From: JADFQT01 sp965216025
GTDB lineage: Bacteria > Chloroflexota > Dehalococcoidia > Lucifugimonadales > UBA3495
Assembly (NCBI GenBank): GCA_965216025.1
Contig: CBDCEX010000015.1
Location: 186,001 to 250,000, forward strand
Direction: 5' to 3'
DNA: 64,000 bases
Below the pieces are notes generated by a model that ran no database searches, had not been told where the DNA came from, and saw only the letters and a program-made list of their open reading frames with translations. Positions 9,257 to 19,122 of this stretch are shown here, in pieces (the first letter of the stretch is position 1; each line of letters opens with the position of its first letter). The translations under genes were made by a program, and so were the position numbers.

Positions 9257-9985
9257 CTACAGGTTCCTCCATTTCAAAATCCCCGGCTTGATTCGTCGGG
9301 GCTTACTTGATAGTCGGGATATGGCAGCGGGGCATGAAGTCCCACTGGCCTTGTCTGGGACATTGGCCTAGTGGGTTTCTTCTCCCCACCTCGGAGGCTT
9401 GATTGTAGGTGGTGCCATGGGTGCTGTAAACGTTCTTTCCTCTTGTTCTGGGCGCTTCTGTGGACCGGGAAAACTGGATAGTTTGGCAGGTGAGAGCCCC
9501 GATCCAAACCCAAGTAAGGTGGTCCCGGATTAATTGCGCAAAATTGCGCAGTTTCTGGTACGGCATGAAGAGGGAACCGAGTCCTCGCCTCGAGATGAGC
9601 CGTCCGGCTCCACCCCTTCAAATCAGGTCAGTGAAGTGGAGGAAGAAAACACAGGGTCAAGGCCTTCGATGAAATATCCAACGAGAGATTCAGGGTGGGT
9701 TACTTCAACCTTCGAGGGTGGGCAGGTCTCGCCTCATATGTTGACAAGTGGGAACCGGACTTCTGCGTGACGCCAAAAGCTGCGCCATCTGCAAACGGGA
9801 CAGCCAGAAACAGGACGCCACTCTCTGCGCCGTGGCGGCTAGGGCGGCGATCATACGCCCGCCCTAGTGGCAAAATCTCTACGACCAGGACCTCGGCCTA
9901 ATTAATCCGTCCCCAATACCCGTCGGCTATTGGATGCCCATCCCCTGACACACTATCAGAAGGGAGGCAGGAGCGCGGGGAGGTC
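9257..9985. other. 729-bp stretch without a recognised gene
   Basis: Open frames on both strands at 9274-9770 have no family resemblance. Around 9760-9850 a plus-strand frame reads LLRDAKSCAICKRDSQKQD, vaguely like the zinc/TOPRIM junction of RecR, but it ends at TAG within CTAG at 9862-9866. I treat it as unproven. ATTGCGCA is directly repeated at about 9533-9550. Confidence 0.35.
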
Positions 9986-10498
9986 TTGGTGGACACCACC
10001 GAGTGGCTGAAACAGGTCTACATCGATACCGCCCACGAAGAAGGCTACCAGCCCGGGCCTGAGCATTTCGGCTATCTGCTGCGCTGCCTGGTGGCGGACA
10101 CCGACGAAAAGGCTATCGAAATCGGACGGGAGTTCATGTGGACGATTGGCCATCGACAGCGAGGGCCCGTGGAGCACAACGACCCGCCCGGTTACCAGTC
10201 TCGAGAGGCGGTGAGGGTGAAAGCCCAACGTCCTACCGGCAACGTGGCAGGCGCCGGAGGTTTGGGCGTGGGATTGAGCTACGAGGAGCTTCAGGGTGTG
10301 AACAACATCATCGTGGGCAACCCGGAGACAGTGACCAGGAAGCTGACCGATGTTATCGAGCGGCTCAGTCCGGGTTATCTCCACATCTACGGCAACGAAG
10401 GGGCCATGGACAATTCCGACGTGATGCGCTCCATCCAGCTATTGGGCGAGGAGGTGATCCCAGCGTTGCACGAAATCCAACTTAAACCCTACGAGTAG
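9986..10498 (+). pseudogene. LLM-class flavin-dependent monooxygenase, C-terminal half
   Basis: 170 residues match the C-terminal half of bacterial luciferase-like monooxygenases. There is a helical insertion (EKAIEIGREFMWTIGHRQRG), then NNIIVGNPETVTRKLTDVIE, the standard G-N/T-P-E-x-V motif. It ends with GEEVIPALHEIQ. The FMN-binding N-terminal half (about 180 residues) is missing. The nearest start is a TTG without a Shine-Dalgarno, so this is a remnant. The complete LLM gene at 15888 ends with a comparable motif (RGTPEVVIERIKETQSQGIN). Confidence 0.7.
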
Positions 10499-10951
10499 TC
10501 CCGGAAACCCGGATTACTCTCCTCGCCGGCGGTAGCTTAGTCGTTGACGACCAGGTCGTCTTCCACGTGGATTCGGTGGCCGGCGATAGCCATGACTCAG
10601 CAGAGACACCAAGAGATGTACCTCACGGTCGGGCGAATTATATGTCCAGTTACAGCATTCATTCTCTTCGGGAGGCGCCGGCCCAGTAGCGCAACCTTCG
10701 GCGCAGCGTCTGCGGGTAAGGTATGCCAGATTCATCTAAGGGCGGCTTCCTTTTTCCCAGGCAAGCGATTAGTCCGGACAAAAACTGTTAAGGGCCTGAC
10801 GAGAGGCAATAGTATAGCTATGCGGCTGCCGCGTGTGTTACAACCGTGGTAAGCAACATCATAGCTGGGGGAGCCCAGCGGCGTAGTCCCAACCGCGATC
10901 AGTTCACCTTACAAGGCCATCACCTGCCGAGGTACGGGAGGTTTTCATCGG
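10499..10951. other. Intergenic, no gene recognised
   Basis: Short frames only. On the minus strand a possible 18-codon tail (MAIAGHRIHVEDDLVVND, stop near 10540) looks like a gene end without a body. A GGGAGG ribosome-binding site for the next gene lies at the right edge. Confidence 0.35.
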
Positions 10952-11653
10952 ATGCGGGACATAAACATCGGCATTGAAGGCATTTCGCTCCAGGTGGACA
11001 GCGAGAGCTTCTGGGTGGCGTCGGAGGTCCCGCTCCAGGTGATTAGCTCTTCAGTAGTGGGGGGCGACCTAAAAGAGACCAACCACATTCTCAGCGTGCG
11101 AGTGCCGGCGGATCCCGAGCAACGAGAATACGCCCTTCGCAGACCCAGGGCCTTCGTCCGGGACCGAGCTCGGGCCCTGGGGATCAACGGCCCGGTTGTG
11201 GGCCTGATCACCGGCCTGGACCACGAACGGCTCCAGGTCGCGACCTACGACGAAGGGGAGACCAAAGTGGCCGCTCTAGCCACTGAGGGTTTGGCCCATC
11301 TTTCCGCTCCAGGCCGCCACCAGGTGGTTTATACCGGCGAAGCCGGGGTAGGCACCATCAACCAAGTGCTCCTGATAGATGGCAGGCTAGCGCCAACCGC
11401 GGCGGTAAGAGCGGCCACTCTCGCCACGGAAGCTAAAACTCTGGCCCTGTTCGAGGCCGGGGTAAAGACCGAAGGAGGGTCCCCGGCTACTGGGACCTCC
11501 ATGGACACGATGGTCGTGGCCTCCACCGGGCGTGGCCTCTTCTCACTGTATGCGGGCCCATCAACCTTGGTAGGCCATCTAATCGGTCAGGCCGTCTACG
11601 ATACCGTGGCAGAAGGAGTACGCTTGGAGCAGGCGGCATCTGGAAATCCCTAG
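10952..11653 (+). CDS. cbiZ: Adenosylcobinamide amidohydrolase
   Basis: The 233-residue protein matches the CbiZ family in length and pattern. The conserved TGTSMDTMVVAS stretch near residue 182 is the family's G-T-x-x-D motif, and GEAGVGTINQVLLID lies upstream. CbiZ cleaves the aminopropanol side chain from adenosylcobinamide to give adenosylcobyric acid, letting cells salvage incomplete corrinoids, a common trait in Chloroflexota that import B12 precursors. The start is supported by GGGAGG ten bases before the ATG. No btuF/btuC transporter or other cob gene lies in the window, so it is an orphan salvage gene here. No cobalamin riboswitch was recognised upstream. Confidence 0.85.
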   Translation: MRDINIGIEGISLQVDSESFWVASEVPLQVISSSVVGGDLKETNHILSVRVPADPEQREYALRRPRAFVRDRARALGINGPVVGLITGLDHERLQVATYDEGETKVAALATEGLAHLSAPGRHQVVYTGEAGVGTINQVLLIDGRLAPTAAVRAATLATEAKTLALFEAGVKTEGGSPATGTSMDTMVVASTGRGLFSLYAGPSTLVGHLIGQAVYDTVAEGVRLEQAASGNP

Positions 11654-11856
11654 GCGGCGCTGCCACTCCCAGCGTAATGTTGAACCTGACCACGTTGGCA
11701 CGTTAAAGGCATGGAAATGTGTGTAGCGGGCACCCGCTCTTGGGCGGTGCTGAAAGGTCGATAATTAAACTAAATACCTGTGGATCTGCAAGGTTTATGA
11801 CCGGACCGCACACGCATGACATTAGGGCTCGCCCGAACTGGACCAATTCCTTGAGA

Positions 11857-12292
11857 CTAAACCAAAGCCAAAGTGGAAACTACGTCGACGCCGCATTGGG
11901 CACAGGGCAATCGCGTCTAAAACTGCCTTTTCGAACTTCGGTACAGAAGGCTAGCGAATGGTAGATATTCCGATGCTTTCCCAGCTATTTTGACTATAAC
12001 ACGTAAAGATCGAAAGACTTCCGGGACTCGTCAGACCCCAAAGAGCCACTGTCCCAAACCTGGGGGCGATTAAGACGCGATTGCCCTGGCATTGGGCAGC
12101 GCTGCCAAGACCGTCATTCCGGCGAACGCCGGAATCCAGGGAAGATTGTAGAATGTACTTACCTGGACACGGCGCAAGGCGGTGTGACGAAAGCCTTTTG
12201 TTCCTTCAGGTGCGCAAACCAACACACTGCCGATTGCCGAAGCAGACTCTGGGGTTTAGCTGAATCTAGTTTTCACCTTGGTATTAGTTTAG
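11857..12292 (+). repeat. TA-type interspersed repeat (R2), copy 1, enlarged
   Basis: It begins CTAAACCAAAGCCAAAGTGG and ends CACCTTGGTATTAGTTTAG, matching the ends of copies at 15539 and 24739. At 436 bp it is almost 200 bp longer than they are because of extra sequence around 11905-12100. The core holds the palindrome TTCCGGCGAACGCCGGAA near 12117. No coding. The preceding 11654-11856 holds nothing I recognise. Confidence 0.7.
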
Positions 12293-12355
12293 GGGTAGAA
12301 GACACAAATCGGGAAAAGACGAACTGATACATTACCCTTGAGGCAAGGAGGTCTT

Positions 12356-12481
12356 GTGTCGACTGGCGGCCTGCCCAAATATGCTGCCAAGGGCGAAAGG
12401 CAGAAACTGGACCAGGATTGGATAAAATTACTGCACCAAGAGGGACTGTCTCCTTTTTTGCCTGGAGTCGTCACCGAATAA
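12356..12481 (+). CDS. Possible 41-residue ORF behind a strong ribosome-binding site
   Basis: AAGGAGG lies four bases before a GTG that opens 41 codons (starting STGGLPKYAAKGERQKL) ending at TAA 12479-12481. It sits between the R2 repeat and the ISAzo13 remnant. It may be a fragment of a larger gene or IS-end sequence. No family recognised. Confidence 0.25.
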   Translation: MSTGGLPKYAAKGERQKLDQDWIKLLHQEGLSPFLPGVVTE

Positions 12482-12486
12482 CCATC

Positions 12487-13200
12487 TCAACTTGAGCGGT
12501 TGCTGGGCAGGATGGTATAGTTCCACTCCCCGTGAAACTCATGGCACCGCAGGTTCACCTGGGCCAGTTCGCTATCAGACACTTTGATACCCGCCGGGTA
12601 CTTGTTCGTGTCCAGGTGACACTCTACCCGCAACCCCTTGGTATTCCGGGTTCCGCCAATCAAGCTCACAATGACCTCATGACTCACCAACGGCTGGCCC
12701 CGCCAGTTCTGCGTGATGAACGAAAACAACCGGTGTTCGATCTTGTTCCACTTGCTCGTCCCCGGCGGCAAATGGCCCACCGTGATCGTCAACCCCGTCT
12801 CGTCCGCAAACCGCTGCAGTTCCCGCTTCCACAGCCGCACACGACTCCCGTTACTACCCCCACCATCGGCGTTCACCAGCAGCCGGGTTGCCTTCGGATA
12901 CCGTGCCTGCCCCATCCCCCACCACCAGCGCCGGATACTCTCCACTGCAAACGCCGCTGTATCGTGGTCCACCCCGACATTCACCCAGCCCGTGTTCTCC
13001 GCTACATCATAGATCCCGTACGGTGTGGCGCGCCCCAAGGCTGGTATCACGAAATCGTACACCCGCACCCGCTCCGGGTCCCCTTGGGGCCGCAACTCAC
13101 GCCCTCCGTTCTTGAAATTCCCGACCAGTTCCTTCTTCTTGGCATCCACCGAGATCACCGGCTCACCCGCATCCAGATACGTCTGCGCTTGCTGGTTCAA
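12487..13200 (-). pseudogene. ISAzo13-family transposase, C-terminal part
   Basis: 237 residues beginning MNQQAQTYLDAGEPVISVDA, then KKKELVGNFKNGGRE, LVNADGGGSNGSR and GHLPPGTSKWNKIEHRLFSF. These are the DDE core motifs of ISAzo13 (Rhodopirellula-type) transposases. The aspartates in VISVDAKKK and VNADGGGS and the glutamate in WNKIEHRLF are present. About 150-180 N-terminal residues are missing, cut where DUF309 sequence begins at 13203. The element is dead. Confidence 0.85.
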
Positions 13201-13202
13201 TA

Positions 13203-13544
13203 GGCGAGTTCAATCGAGCACAATACTGGCAATGTCACGAAACCCTGGAAGAACTTTGGCTGCCCGAAGGGTATCCCCTGCGCTTGTTTTACCATGGACT
13301 GATCAAGGCGGCGGTGGGCCTCCTGCACCTTCAGCGGCATAACCGCCATGGCGGGACAGCTAAGCTCCGTGACGCCCAATATGTCCTGATTCCTTTTTCT
13401 CCCAGTTTCATGGGCGTTGAAATCGGAAACTTGCTCAGCGATATCCGCCAGCGTTTGGACTATTGCCAGGATGCAGGAGTGGCAGACTGGTCCTCAATCG
13501 ACCAGCTTTCTCCGGTCTATATACACATTGAGAAGTCCTATTGA
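13203..13544 (+). pseudogene. DUF309 protein lacking its N-terminus
   Basis: The open frame reads GEFNRAQYWQCHETLEELWL, then FYHGLIKAAVGLLHLQRHN, the H-E-x-L-E-x-L-W and F-Y-x-G-L-I motifs of DUF309 (small all-helical, metal-site-like proteins of unknown function, common in Chloroflexota). It continues to a TGA at 13542-13544. The first dozen or so residues are replaced by the edge of the ISAzo13 remnant. Confidence 0.7.
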
Positions 13545-13806
13545 TGCCAGGTGAGCAGCACTCGAAGAACGCCCAGGCGAGGGGGCACTGAACCGGCGGC
13601 ATCGGTTGGTCTCCTTGACCTACCACCAAGCAAGAAAGGGTCAGGTGCCAAAAATAATTAGAAAAGTGGATATAAACGTTTCAATCCGGATGCTTCATCG
13701 GCAGCCTTAGACAGCGCCCCCTTTAGCGTGTTCATCCCATTAGAAAAACTGCCTCGATCTCAGGTCTAAAAATATTTGCACGCCAGCAGTAGAACCAGGG
13801 GAAGCT

Positions 13807-15387
13807 ATGGCAAATCGGGAAATTCAAGCCAGTTGGGATTACCATAACGGAACCAAGCATCCTCAGGGAAATCTGATGGACCCTCGACACTCCTTCGACC
13901 CGTCCAGCCAACCCTTGCTGTTCAAAATATACCCGGACCTGGAACCGATTCCGTTGCCGTTGCAGGCAGCGCCATCGAGGGTGCCCGCGCTATCCGCGAT
14001 CTCCATGGAGGTCGTGCCCCCTGATCGAGACCGGATACCGGACATCACCACCTTGAGCAGCATTCTGTACTTCTCAGCTGGGATTACCAAGAGGTTGAAT
14101 TTTCCTTGGGGTGATATGCCGTTTCGCGCCGCGGCTTGTACCGGTGCTCTGTACCACATCGAGCTTTATGTGGTATGTGGAGACCTGCCTGGTTTGGAAG
14201 CCGGAGTCTACCACTTTGATCCCGGTATGCCGTCCCTGACACGCTTACGACAGGGCGACTATCGGGGCACCCTGGTGGCTGCCAGTGGCAACGAGCCGAG
14301 CTTGACCCATGCTCCCGCCATAATCGTCTATACCGACGTATTTTGGCGCAACGCCTGTAAGTACCAGGCCCGGGAATACCGCCATGCCTTTTGGGACAGT
14401 GGAACTATTCTGGCGAACACCTTTGCCATATCCGCGGCCCAGGGCATGCCCGCTAAGGTGGTGGCTGGATTCGTGGACAGCTCAGTTAACCGCCTGCTGG
14501 ACCTGGAAAACCGGCGGGAAGTAGCTCTAGTGTTGGTACCAGTTGGATTCGTTCTTGAGCCGCCAATCGGACCCTCGCCTACCGCTGAGCCACTTGCTCT
14601 GGATACTCAGCCGATTTCGGAGTACGAGGTAGGGTTCCCCGCCATTTGGGAGATGCACGGCGCATCCTCTCTGACGGATGAAGCAGAGGTGGTCTCTTGG
14701 CGAGGTAAGGCCCCGTTAATGACCATGCCCCATGCTTCGGAACGCCTCGTACCGTTGAATCCCTACCCTCACGGCGAGACGCCCCAGGACTCCATCGAGT
14801 CTGTCATCGTTCGGCGCGGGTCCGCACGCCGCTTCAGCCACGAATCGATAACCTTCCGAGAGCTATCAACGGTGCTCGAGCAGGCCACGCCGGGCGCGCC
14901 GTCAGACTTTTTGGGACAACCTGGCGCGGCCCTCAATGATATTTATCTGATAGTCAACGCAGTGGAGGATCTCCCATCTGGCGCATATGTGTTCCACCGA
15001 GACCTGAAGGCTCTGGAGCTGCTGAAAGAAGGAGACTACCGGCGGCAAGCTGGACACTTGGGGCTCGATCAGCCGCTTCCGGCCGATGCCAGCGTCAACT
15101 TCTTCTTTATGACTAATCTGAATCCGATACTGGAGCGTTTTGGTAACCGGGGGTACCGGTTGGCTCAGCTGGATGCCAGTATCGCGGCAGGCAAAATCTA
15201 CTTGGCAGCCTATGCCCAGAGACTGGGAGCCTCTGGTCTGACGTTTTACGACGACCAAGTAACCGGGTTCTTCTCACCCCACGCGGAAGGTAAAAGCGTG
15301 ATGTTCCTGGTGGCTCTGGGGAAGCGGGCCAGACGCCGGCTAGTCACCGTCGCCACCAGCCGGCTAAGGCAACAGCCCAACTTGTAA
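13807..15387 (+). CDS. SagB/ThcOx-type double nitroreductase-fold dehydrogenase, paralogue 1
   Basis: The 526-residue protein has two nitroreductase-like halves. The first half has LYFSAGITKRLNFPWGD, RAAACTGALYHIELYVV, GVYHFDP and an AFWDSGTILANTFAISAAQG helix. The second has ESVIVRRGSARRFSHESIT, the classic RRSxRxF flavin-binding start, and GASGLTFYDDQVTGFFSPH. SagB/ThcOx enzymes use FMN to oxidise azolines to azoles in peptide natural products, but stand-alone double-domain forms exist with no known substrate. No YcaO cyclodehydratase or precursor peptide is visible nearby. GGGGAAG precedes the ATG by a few bases. The 13560-13800 upstream region is AT-rich and holds no gene. Paralogue 2 lies at 22045. 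Confidence 0.85.
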   Translation: MANREIQASWDYHNGTKHPQGNLMDPRHSFDPSSQPLLFKIYPDLEPIPLPLQAAPSRVPALSAISMEVVPPDRDRIPDITTLSSILYFSAGITKRLNFPWGDMPFRAAACTGALYHIELYVVCGDLPGLEAGVYHFDPGMPSLTRLRQGDYRGTLVAASGNEPSLTHAPAIIVYTDVFWRNACKYQAREYRHAFWDSGTILANTFAISAAQGMPAKVVAGFVDSSVNRLLDLENRREVALVLVPVGFVLEPPIGPSPTAEPLALDTQPISEYEVGFPAIWEMHGASSLTDEAEVVSWRGKAPLMTMPHASERLVPLNPYPHGETPQDSIESVIVRRGSARRFSHESITFRELSTVLEQATPGAPSDFLGQPGAALNDIYLIVNAVEDLPSGAYVFHRDLKALELLKEGDYRRQAGHLGLDQPLPADASVNFFFMTNLNPILERFGNRGYRLAQLDASIAAGKIYLAAYAQRLGASGLTFYDDQVTGFFSPHAEGKSVMFLVALGKRARRRLVTVATSRLRQQPNL

Positions 15388-15538
15388 GGGGTACACCAGG
15401 TATGGAACTTGACCATCGCCGAGGAGTGCCTGGGGGATTGATTCAAATCCAATCCGTTGCCCGTTGGATTAGGATATTGAGCGCCCAGGGACTTGGACCG
15501 TTTTGACCGAGTTGGCAAGACAAACCAAGAATCGGGAA

Positions 15539-15779
15539 CTAAACTAATACCAAGGTGAGAACTACATTAAGCTAAACCCCAGAGTCTGTTTGGGCAATCC
15601 GCAGTGTGTTAGATTGTGCAACCCGAAGGAGCAAAAACCGTCGTCACCCCGGCGTAAGCCGGTGTCCTGGAAAGTACATTCTGGACTGTTCCTTGGATTC
15701 CGGCGTTCGCCGGAATGACGGTGTTGGCAGCGCTACCCAATCCGGTGTCGATGTAGATTCCACTTTGGCTTTGGTTTAG
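15539..15779 (-). repeat. TA-type interspersed repeat (R2), copy 2
   Basis: 241 bp, inverted relative to the other two copies. The ends are CTAAACTAATACCAAGG and CTTTGGCTTTGGTTTAG. It carries the palindromes CCGGCGTAAGCCGG (near 15649) and TTCCGGCGTTCGCCGGAA (near 15698). It fills the space between the SagB gene and the LLM gene. Confidence 0.8.
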
Positions 15780-15887
15780 GAGTATCCTGGTGATTGAGTC
15801 ACTAGGGCTAGTTGTTGTTAGGGGCCACAAGACTATATGTGACGTCGAGCTTGTCAGCCGATAACTTATACATCGTGGGAGGCACAG

Positions 15888-16973
15888 ATGAAATTCGGTT
15901 TGTTTACGATCGTACCCTGGCACGAAAGCCGTACCCAGGAGCAGTCCCTGCGGGAGGCCCTTGAGCAGATTGAGCTGGCCGACCAGCTCGGACTTGACGA
16001 AGTGTGGCTTGGCGAACACCGGTTCTCGCGTCACGGCTTACTATCAGGTATCTTCTCCTTCCTGGGCCAAGTAGCGGCGCGGACCAGCCACGTCCGAATT
16101 GGCACAGCGGTAATTGTGCTACCCCTCCATAATCCGATTCTGGTGGCCGAGGAAGTAGCTATGCTCGACGTACTTAGCGGGGGCCGGCTAAACCTCGGCA
16201 TCGGTAGTGGCTACCAGCGCCAGGAATTCGAAGGCCTCGGCATTGACATGGAGGAAAGTCGGGAACGTTTCGTAGAAGCAGTGGAGGTCATGACCAGAGC
16301 TTGGACTGAGGAAGCCCTAACTTTCCATGGCAAGTTCACCAACGTCGATGAGCTGTGGGTACTCCCCAAGCCCTTGCAGAAGCCTCATCCGCCGCTATTC
16401 CAGGCGGTGAGCACCAGCCCAGGTTCGGTGGACTTCGCGGCGAAGCATCAAATTCAGGTCATCGCTGGAGGTCCAACAGATATTATGGGGCAAGCTCCCC
16501 AAGTAATCAGAATGTGGCGACAAAAGATGGAGGAATACGGACACCCCCATCTCCACCTCGATCCACCCATGGCCAAAGCCATCTATGTTGCGCCCACCAT
16601 GGAGGAAGCCGAGTCCGACCCCATCGATCTGGAAAACTTCTCCTCCCGCATCCTGAGTTCAGTGGGGGCCACCGGTCATGTCATCGGTATGCCCACCGAC
16701 AAGAACGGCAATCTGCCCAAAGGATACGAGGCGTGGGCCAGCCGTCAGACAGACCGGGACCGCCGGGATGATTCGGGCCACGCCGGTCTACCGCCCTTGC
16801 GCGGCACTCCCGAAGTAGTTATAGAGCGTATCAAGGAAACCCAATCCCAGGGCATCAACCACATTTTTGGTGCCTTCGGCTTCCCAGGATTACCTCATGA
16901 AAAAGTGATGCGCTCCATCGAGTTGTTTGCCACGCAAGTAATGCCCCACTTTCGAGAGGTCCCGGTAGCTTGA
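15888..16973 (+). CDS. LLM-class flavin-dependent oxidoreductase
   Basis: 361 residues of a luciferase-like TIM barrel. It begins MKFGLFTIVPWHES, followed by LGLDEVWLGEHRFSRHG, ARTSHVRIGTAVIVLPLHNP and GGRLNLGIGSGYQRQEFEGLG, the standard LLM signature. It ends with the GTPEVVIERIKE motif. Such enzymes use reduced F420 or FMN with oxygen to attack organic substrates. SAR202 genomes carry many paralogues thought to act on recalcitrant organic matter. GGGAGG lies about six bases before the ATG. It lies upstream of GMC, enolase-superfamily and SMP-30 genes, which suggests a catabolic neighbourhood. Confidence 0.88.
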   Translation: MKFGLFTIVPWHESRTQEQSLREALEQIELADQLGLDEVWLGEHRFSRHGLLSGIFSFLGQVAARTSHVRIGTAVIVLPLHNPILVAEEVAMLDVLSGGRLNLGIGSGYQRQEFEGLGIDMEESRERFVEAVEVMTRAWTEEALTFHGKFTNVDELWVLPKPLQKPHPPLFQAVSTSPGSVDFAAKHQIQVIAGGPTDIMGQAPQVIRMWRQKMEEYGHPHLHLDPPMAKAIYVAPTMEEAESDPIDLENFSSRILSSVGATGHVIGMPTDKNGNLPKGYEAWASRQTDRDRRDDSGHAGLPPLRGTPEVVIERIKETQSQGINHIFGAFGFPGLPHEKVMRSIELFATQVMPHFREVPVA

Positions 16974-17167
16974 GGCCCGGCAGTTTGAGCCATGGTCCCC
17001 GGGAGCGACGATAGTATTTCTTGGGAGCGTGCCCCGCTAGCCCTCAGGTATAGTTAGCGGCCTTGGGGACGCCGAACCTGAAAATAGAAATCGAAGCCGT
17101 AGCAGTTTTGCCGATTGAAGCATACGGCAAGGAGATAACAATGCTCCAAGTTGCAGCTTGAATATGC

Positions 17168-17317
17168 CGGCCTACTAAGTCTTCGAATCAGTAGATGTCG
17201 CCCTTCAGTCTGGTCTGACGCAGAGTTGACCCATTTGGGCAGTGCGGCCTACTAAGTCTTCGAATCAGTAGATGTCGCCCTTCAGTCTGGTCTGACGCAG
17301 AGTTGACCCATTTGGGC
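17168..17317. repeat. 77-bp tandem duplication
   Basis: Two adjacent copies, 17168-17240 and 17245-17317, are identical over 73 bases with period 77. Each begins CGGCCTACTAAGTCTTCG. No coding. It lies directly before the dienelactone-hydrolase remnant. Confidence 0.85.
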
Positions 17318-17323
17318 ATACCC

Positions 17324-17467
17324 CATGAGTTTTACAGTAACCCGGGGGCCGACCACGCCTTTACGGACTACAACCGCGATCGGTACCAAAAAGAGGCCTT
17401 TGATGTCGACCGGCCGAGGATCTTGGCGTTCTTCGGTGCCCATTTCACGAGAGTAGCGGTAAGATAG
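17324..17467 (+). pseudogene. Dienelactone hydrolase, C-terminal remnant
   Basis: The 47 codons read HEFYSNPGADHAFTDYNRDR and later RPRILAFFGAHF before TAG. This is the end of an alpha/beta hydrolase of the dienelactone hydrolase family: Y-P-G-A-x-H-A-F holds the catalytic histidine. The nucleophile cysteine and aspartate regions are gone, replaced by the 77-bp tandem repeat. Confidence 0.7.
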
Positions 17468-17490
17468 CCTCGCACAACAAAGGAGCAGCC

Positions 17491-19023
17491 ATGAAATATG
17501 ACTTTATCGTTATCGGAGCCGGATCGGCCGGCTGTGTGATGGCCACCCGCCTGTCCGAAATCCCGGACCGATCGGTCCTGCTACTGGAGGCGGGCCCGGA
17601 TTACCCCGACTTCGAGAGCTTACCCGACGACCTGAAGTTCGGCTATGATCAGACCGCCTCGGCAATAGACGCGCCCCACAATTGGTCCTTCGTCGGTAAT
17701 CCCAATTCCCAACAGCCTGCCACGATGCCGGTCCCCAGGGGCAAGGTGGTGGGAGGCACCAGCGCCATAAACGGCCAGGTCTTGCTGCGAGGAGTTCCCG
17801 AAGACTACGACAGTTGGGCCGCTCTGGGCAACAACGAATGGGAATTTATAAAGGTATTACCTTATTTCCGGAAATTGGAAACAGACTCCGACATCCGAGA
17901 CGACTTCCATGGCTTCGACGGCCCGATTCCCGTGCGACGCCACCCGCGTGAAACCTGGCTGCCGGTCCAAAACGCCTTCCACCAGGCTTGCTTGGAAGCG
18001 GGTTTCACCCACGACCCAGACATGAACAACCCGGACTCTGGGGGGATCGGACCCCTGCCAATGAACAACCCCCAAGGCGTTCGCATGAGCACTGCCCTAA
18101 GCTACCTGAATCCTCAGCGCCACCGGCTCAACCTGACCATCAGGGCCAACGTGGTGGTCCGACGGGTGCTCTTTGATGGGACTAGGACCACCGGCGTGGA
18201 AGTGGAAAGCGGCGGAGAAATCTTCACCTTGGAAGGGGAAGAGATTATCCTCAGCGCCGGAGCGATCGCTTCTCCCCAGTTGCTGATGCTGTCCGGCATC
18301 GGCCCGCCCCACCATCTGCGCAGCCTGGGTATACCGGTGGTTCAAGAGTCGCCTGGCGTTGGCCAGAATTTGAGGGATCATCCGAACATCAGGGTGCCCC
18401 TGGAAGTCAAAGACGATTTCCCCATGGATCCTAAGGCACCCAGGTCCCAAACCGCCCTGCGCTATACCGCGGAGGGCTCCACGTTACGCAATGACATGCA
18501 ACTGATGGCATCCTCCTTTTCCTCTCCCATCGCGGGAGACCCGCTGGAGGCTGAGGGTATCCGGTTCACTTGCATACTGGAGCTAGCCAACGGGGCTGGG
18601 GAAGTAACTCTGGCCTCCACGGACCCAAACGACCAGCCAAACCTCTCTTACCATTTCCTGGAAGACCCATTTGACCTCCAGCGGCTACGGGAGGCGGTTC
18701 GGCTGTGCATCCGGTTTCAAGACCACGAAGAATATCGGAACATCGTCCAGCGGCGGATAGCACCCACCGACGAAGAACTGGCCACCGATGAGGCTTTAGA
18801 CGCCTGGCTGCGGCGTAACGTCTCGACTTCCCAACATCTGGCAGGGACATGCAAGATGGGACCATCATCCGACCCAACGGCGGTGGTGGACCAGTATTGC
18901 CGGGTGCATGGTCTGCAGGGGCTTCGCGTGGTGGACACCTCGGTGATGCCCAACGTCGTCCGGGCCAATACCAACGCAACCGCCATCATGATCGCCGAGC
19001 GGGTGGCCGATTGGATGAAGTGA
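17491..19023 (+). CDS. GMC-family FAD oxidoreductase (choline/alcohol dehydrogenase-like)
   Basis: 510 residues. The FAD-binding Rossmann motif FIVIGAGSAGCVMATRL is at the N-terminus, with LLLEAGP next and PRGKVVGGTSAINGQVLLRG near residue 80 (GMC signature 1). GAIASPQLLMLSGIGP near 255 is signature 2. The C-terminus has SQHLAGTCKMG with the catalytic histidine and NVVRANTNATAIMIAERVAD. The reaction is oxidation of an alcohol to an aldehyde; the substrate is unknown. AAAGGAGC precedes the ATG. It is followed about 100 bp downstream by an enolase-superfamily gene on the same strand and may be co-transcribed with it. Confidence 0.92.
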   Translation: MKYDFIVIGAGSAGCVMATRLSEIPDRSVLLLEAGPDYPDFESLPDDLKFGYDQTASAIDAPHNWSFVGNPNSQQPATMPVPRGKVVGGTSAINGQVLLRGVPEDYDSWAALGNNEWEFIKVLPYFRKLETDSDIRDDFHGFDGPIPVRRHPRETWLPVQNAFHQACLEAGFTHDPDMNNPDSGGIGPLPMNNPQGVRMSTALSYLNPQRHRLNLTIRANVVVRRVLFDGTRTTGVEVESGGEIFTLEGEEIILSAGAIASPQLLMLSGIGPPHHLRSLGIPVVQESPGVGQNLRDHPNIRVPLEVKDDFPMDPKAPRSQTALRYTAEGSTLRNDMQLMASSFSSPIAGDPLEAEGIRFTCILELANGAGEVTLASTDPNDQPNLSYHFLEDPFDLQRLREAVRLCIRFQDHEEYRNIVQRRIAPTDEELATDEALDAWLRRNVSTSQHLAGTCKMGPSSDPTAVVDQYCRVHGLQGLRVVDTSVMPNVVRANTNATAIMIAERVADWMK

Positions 19024-19122
19024 CCTCCGAAACCTCTTCGTGAGTAAATCGCCTGCTCTGCCATTCAATAGGGGGTTTTCTGAACCTGCCGGATCAGATT
19101 ATTCCCCAGATGGAGTTTTCAC

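Noticed and set aside
9274..9621. Possible group II intron or small gene
   Set aside because: The sequence looked faintly like intron RNA but I found no domain V hairpin, no reverse transcriptase, and no matching protein family.
12532..13203. 223-residue plus-strand open frame
   Set aside because: Antisense of the ISAzo13 transposase fragment with its DDE motifs; no independent support.
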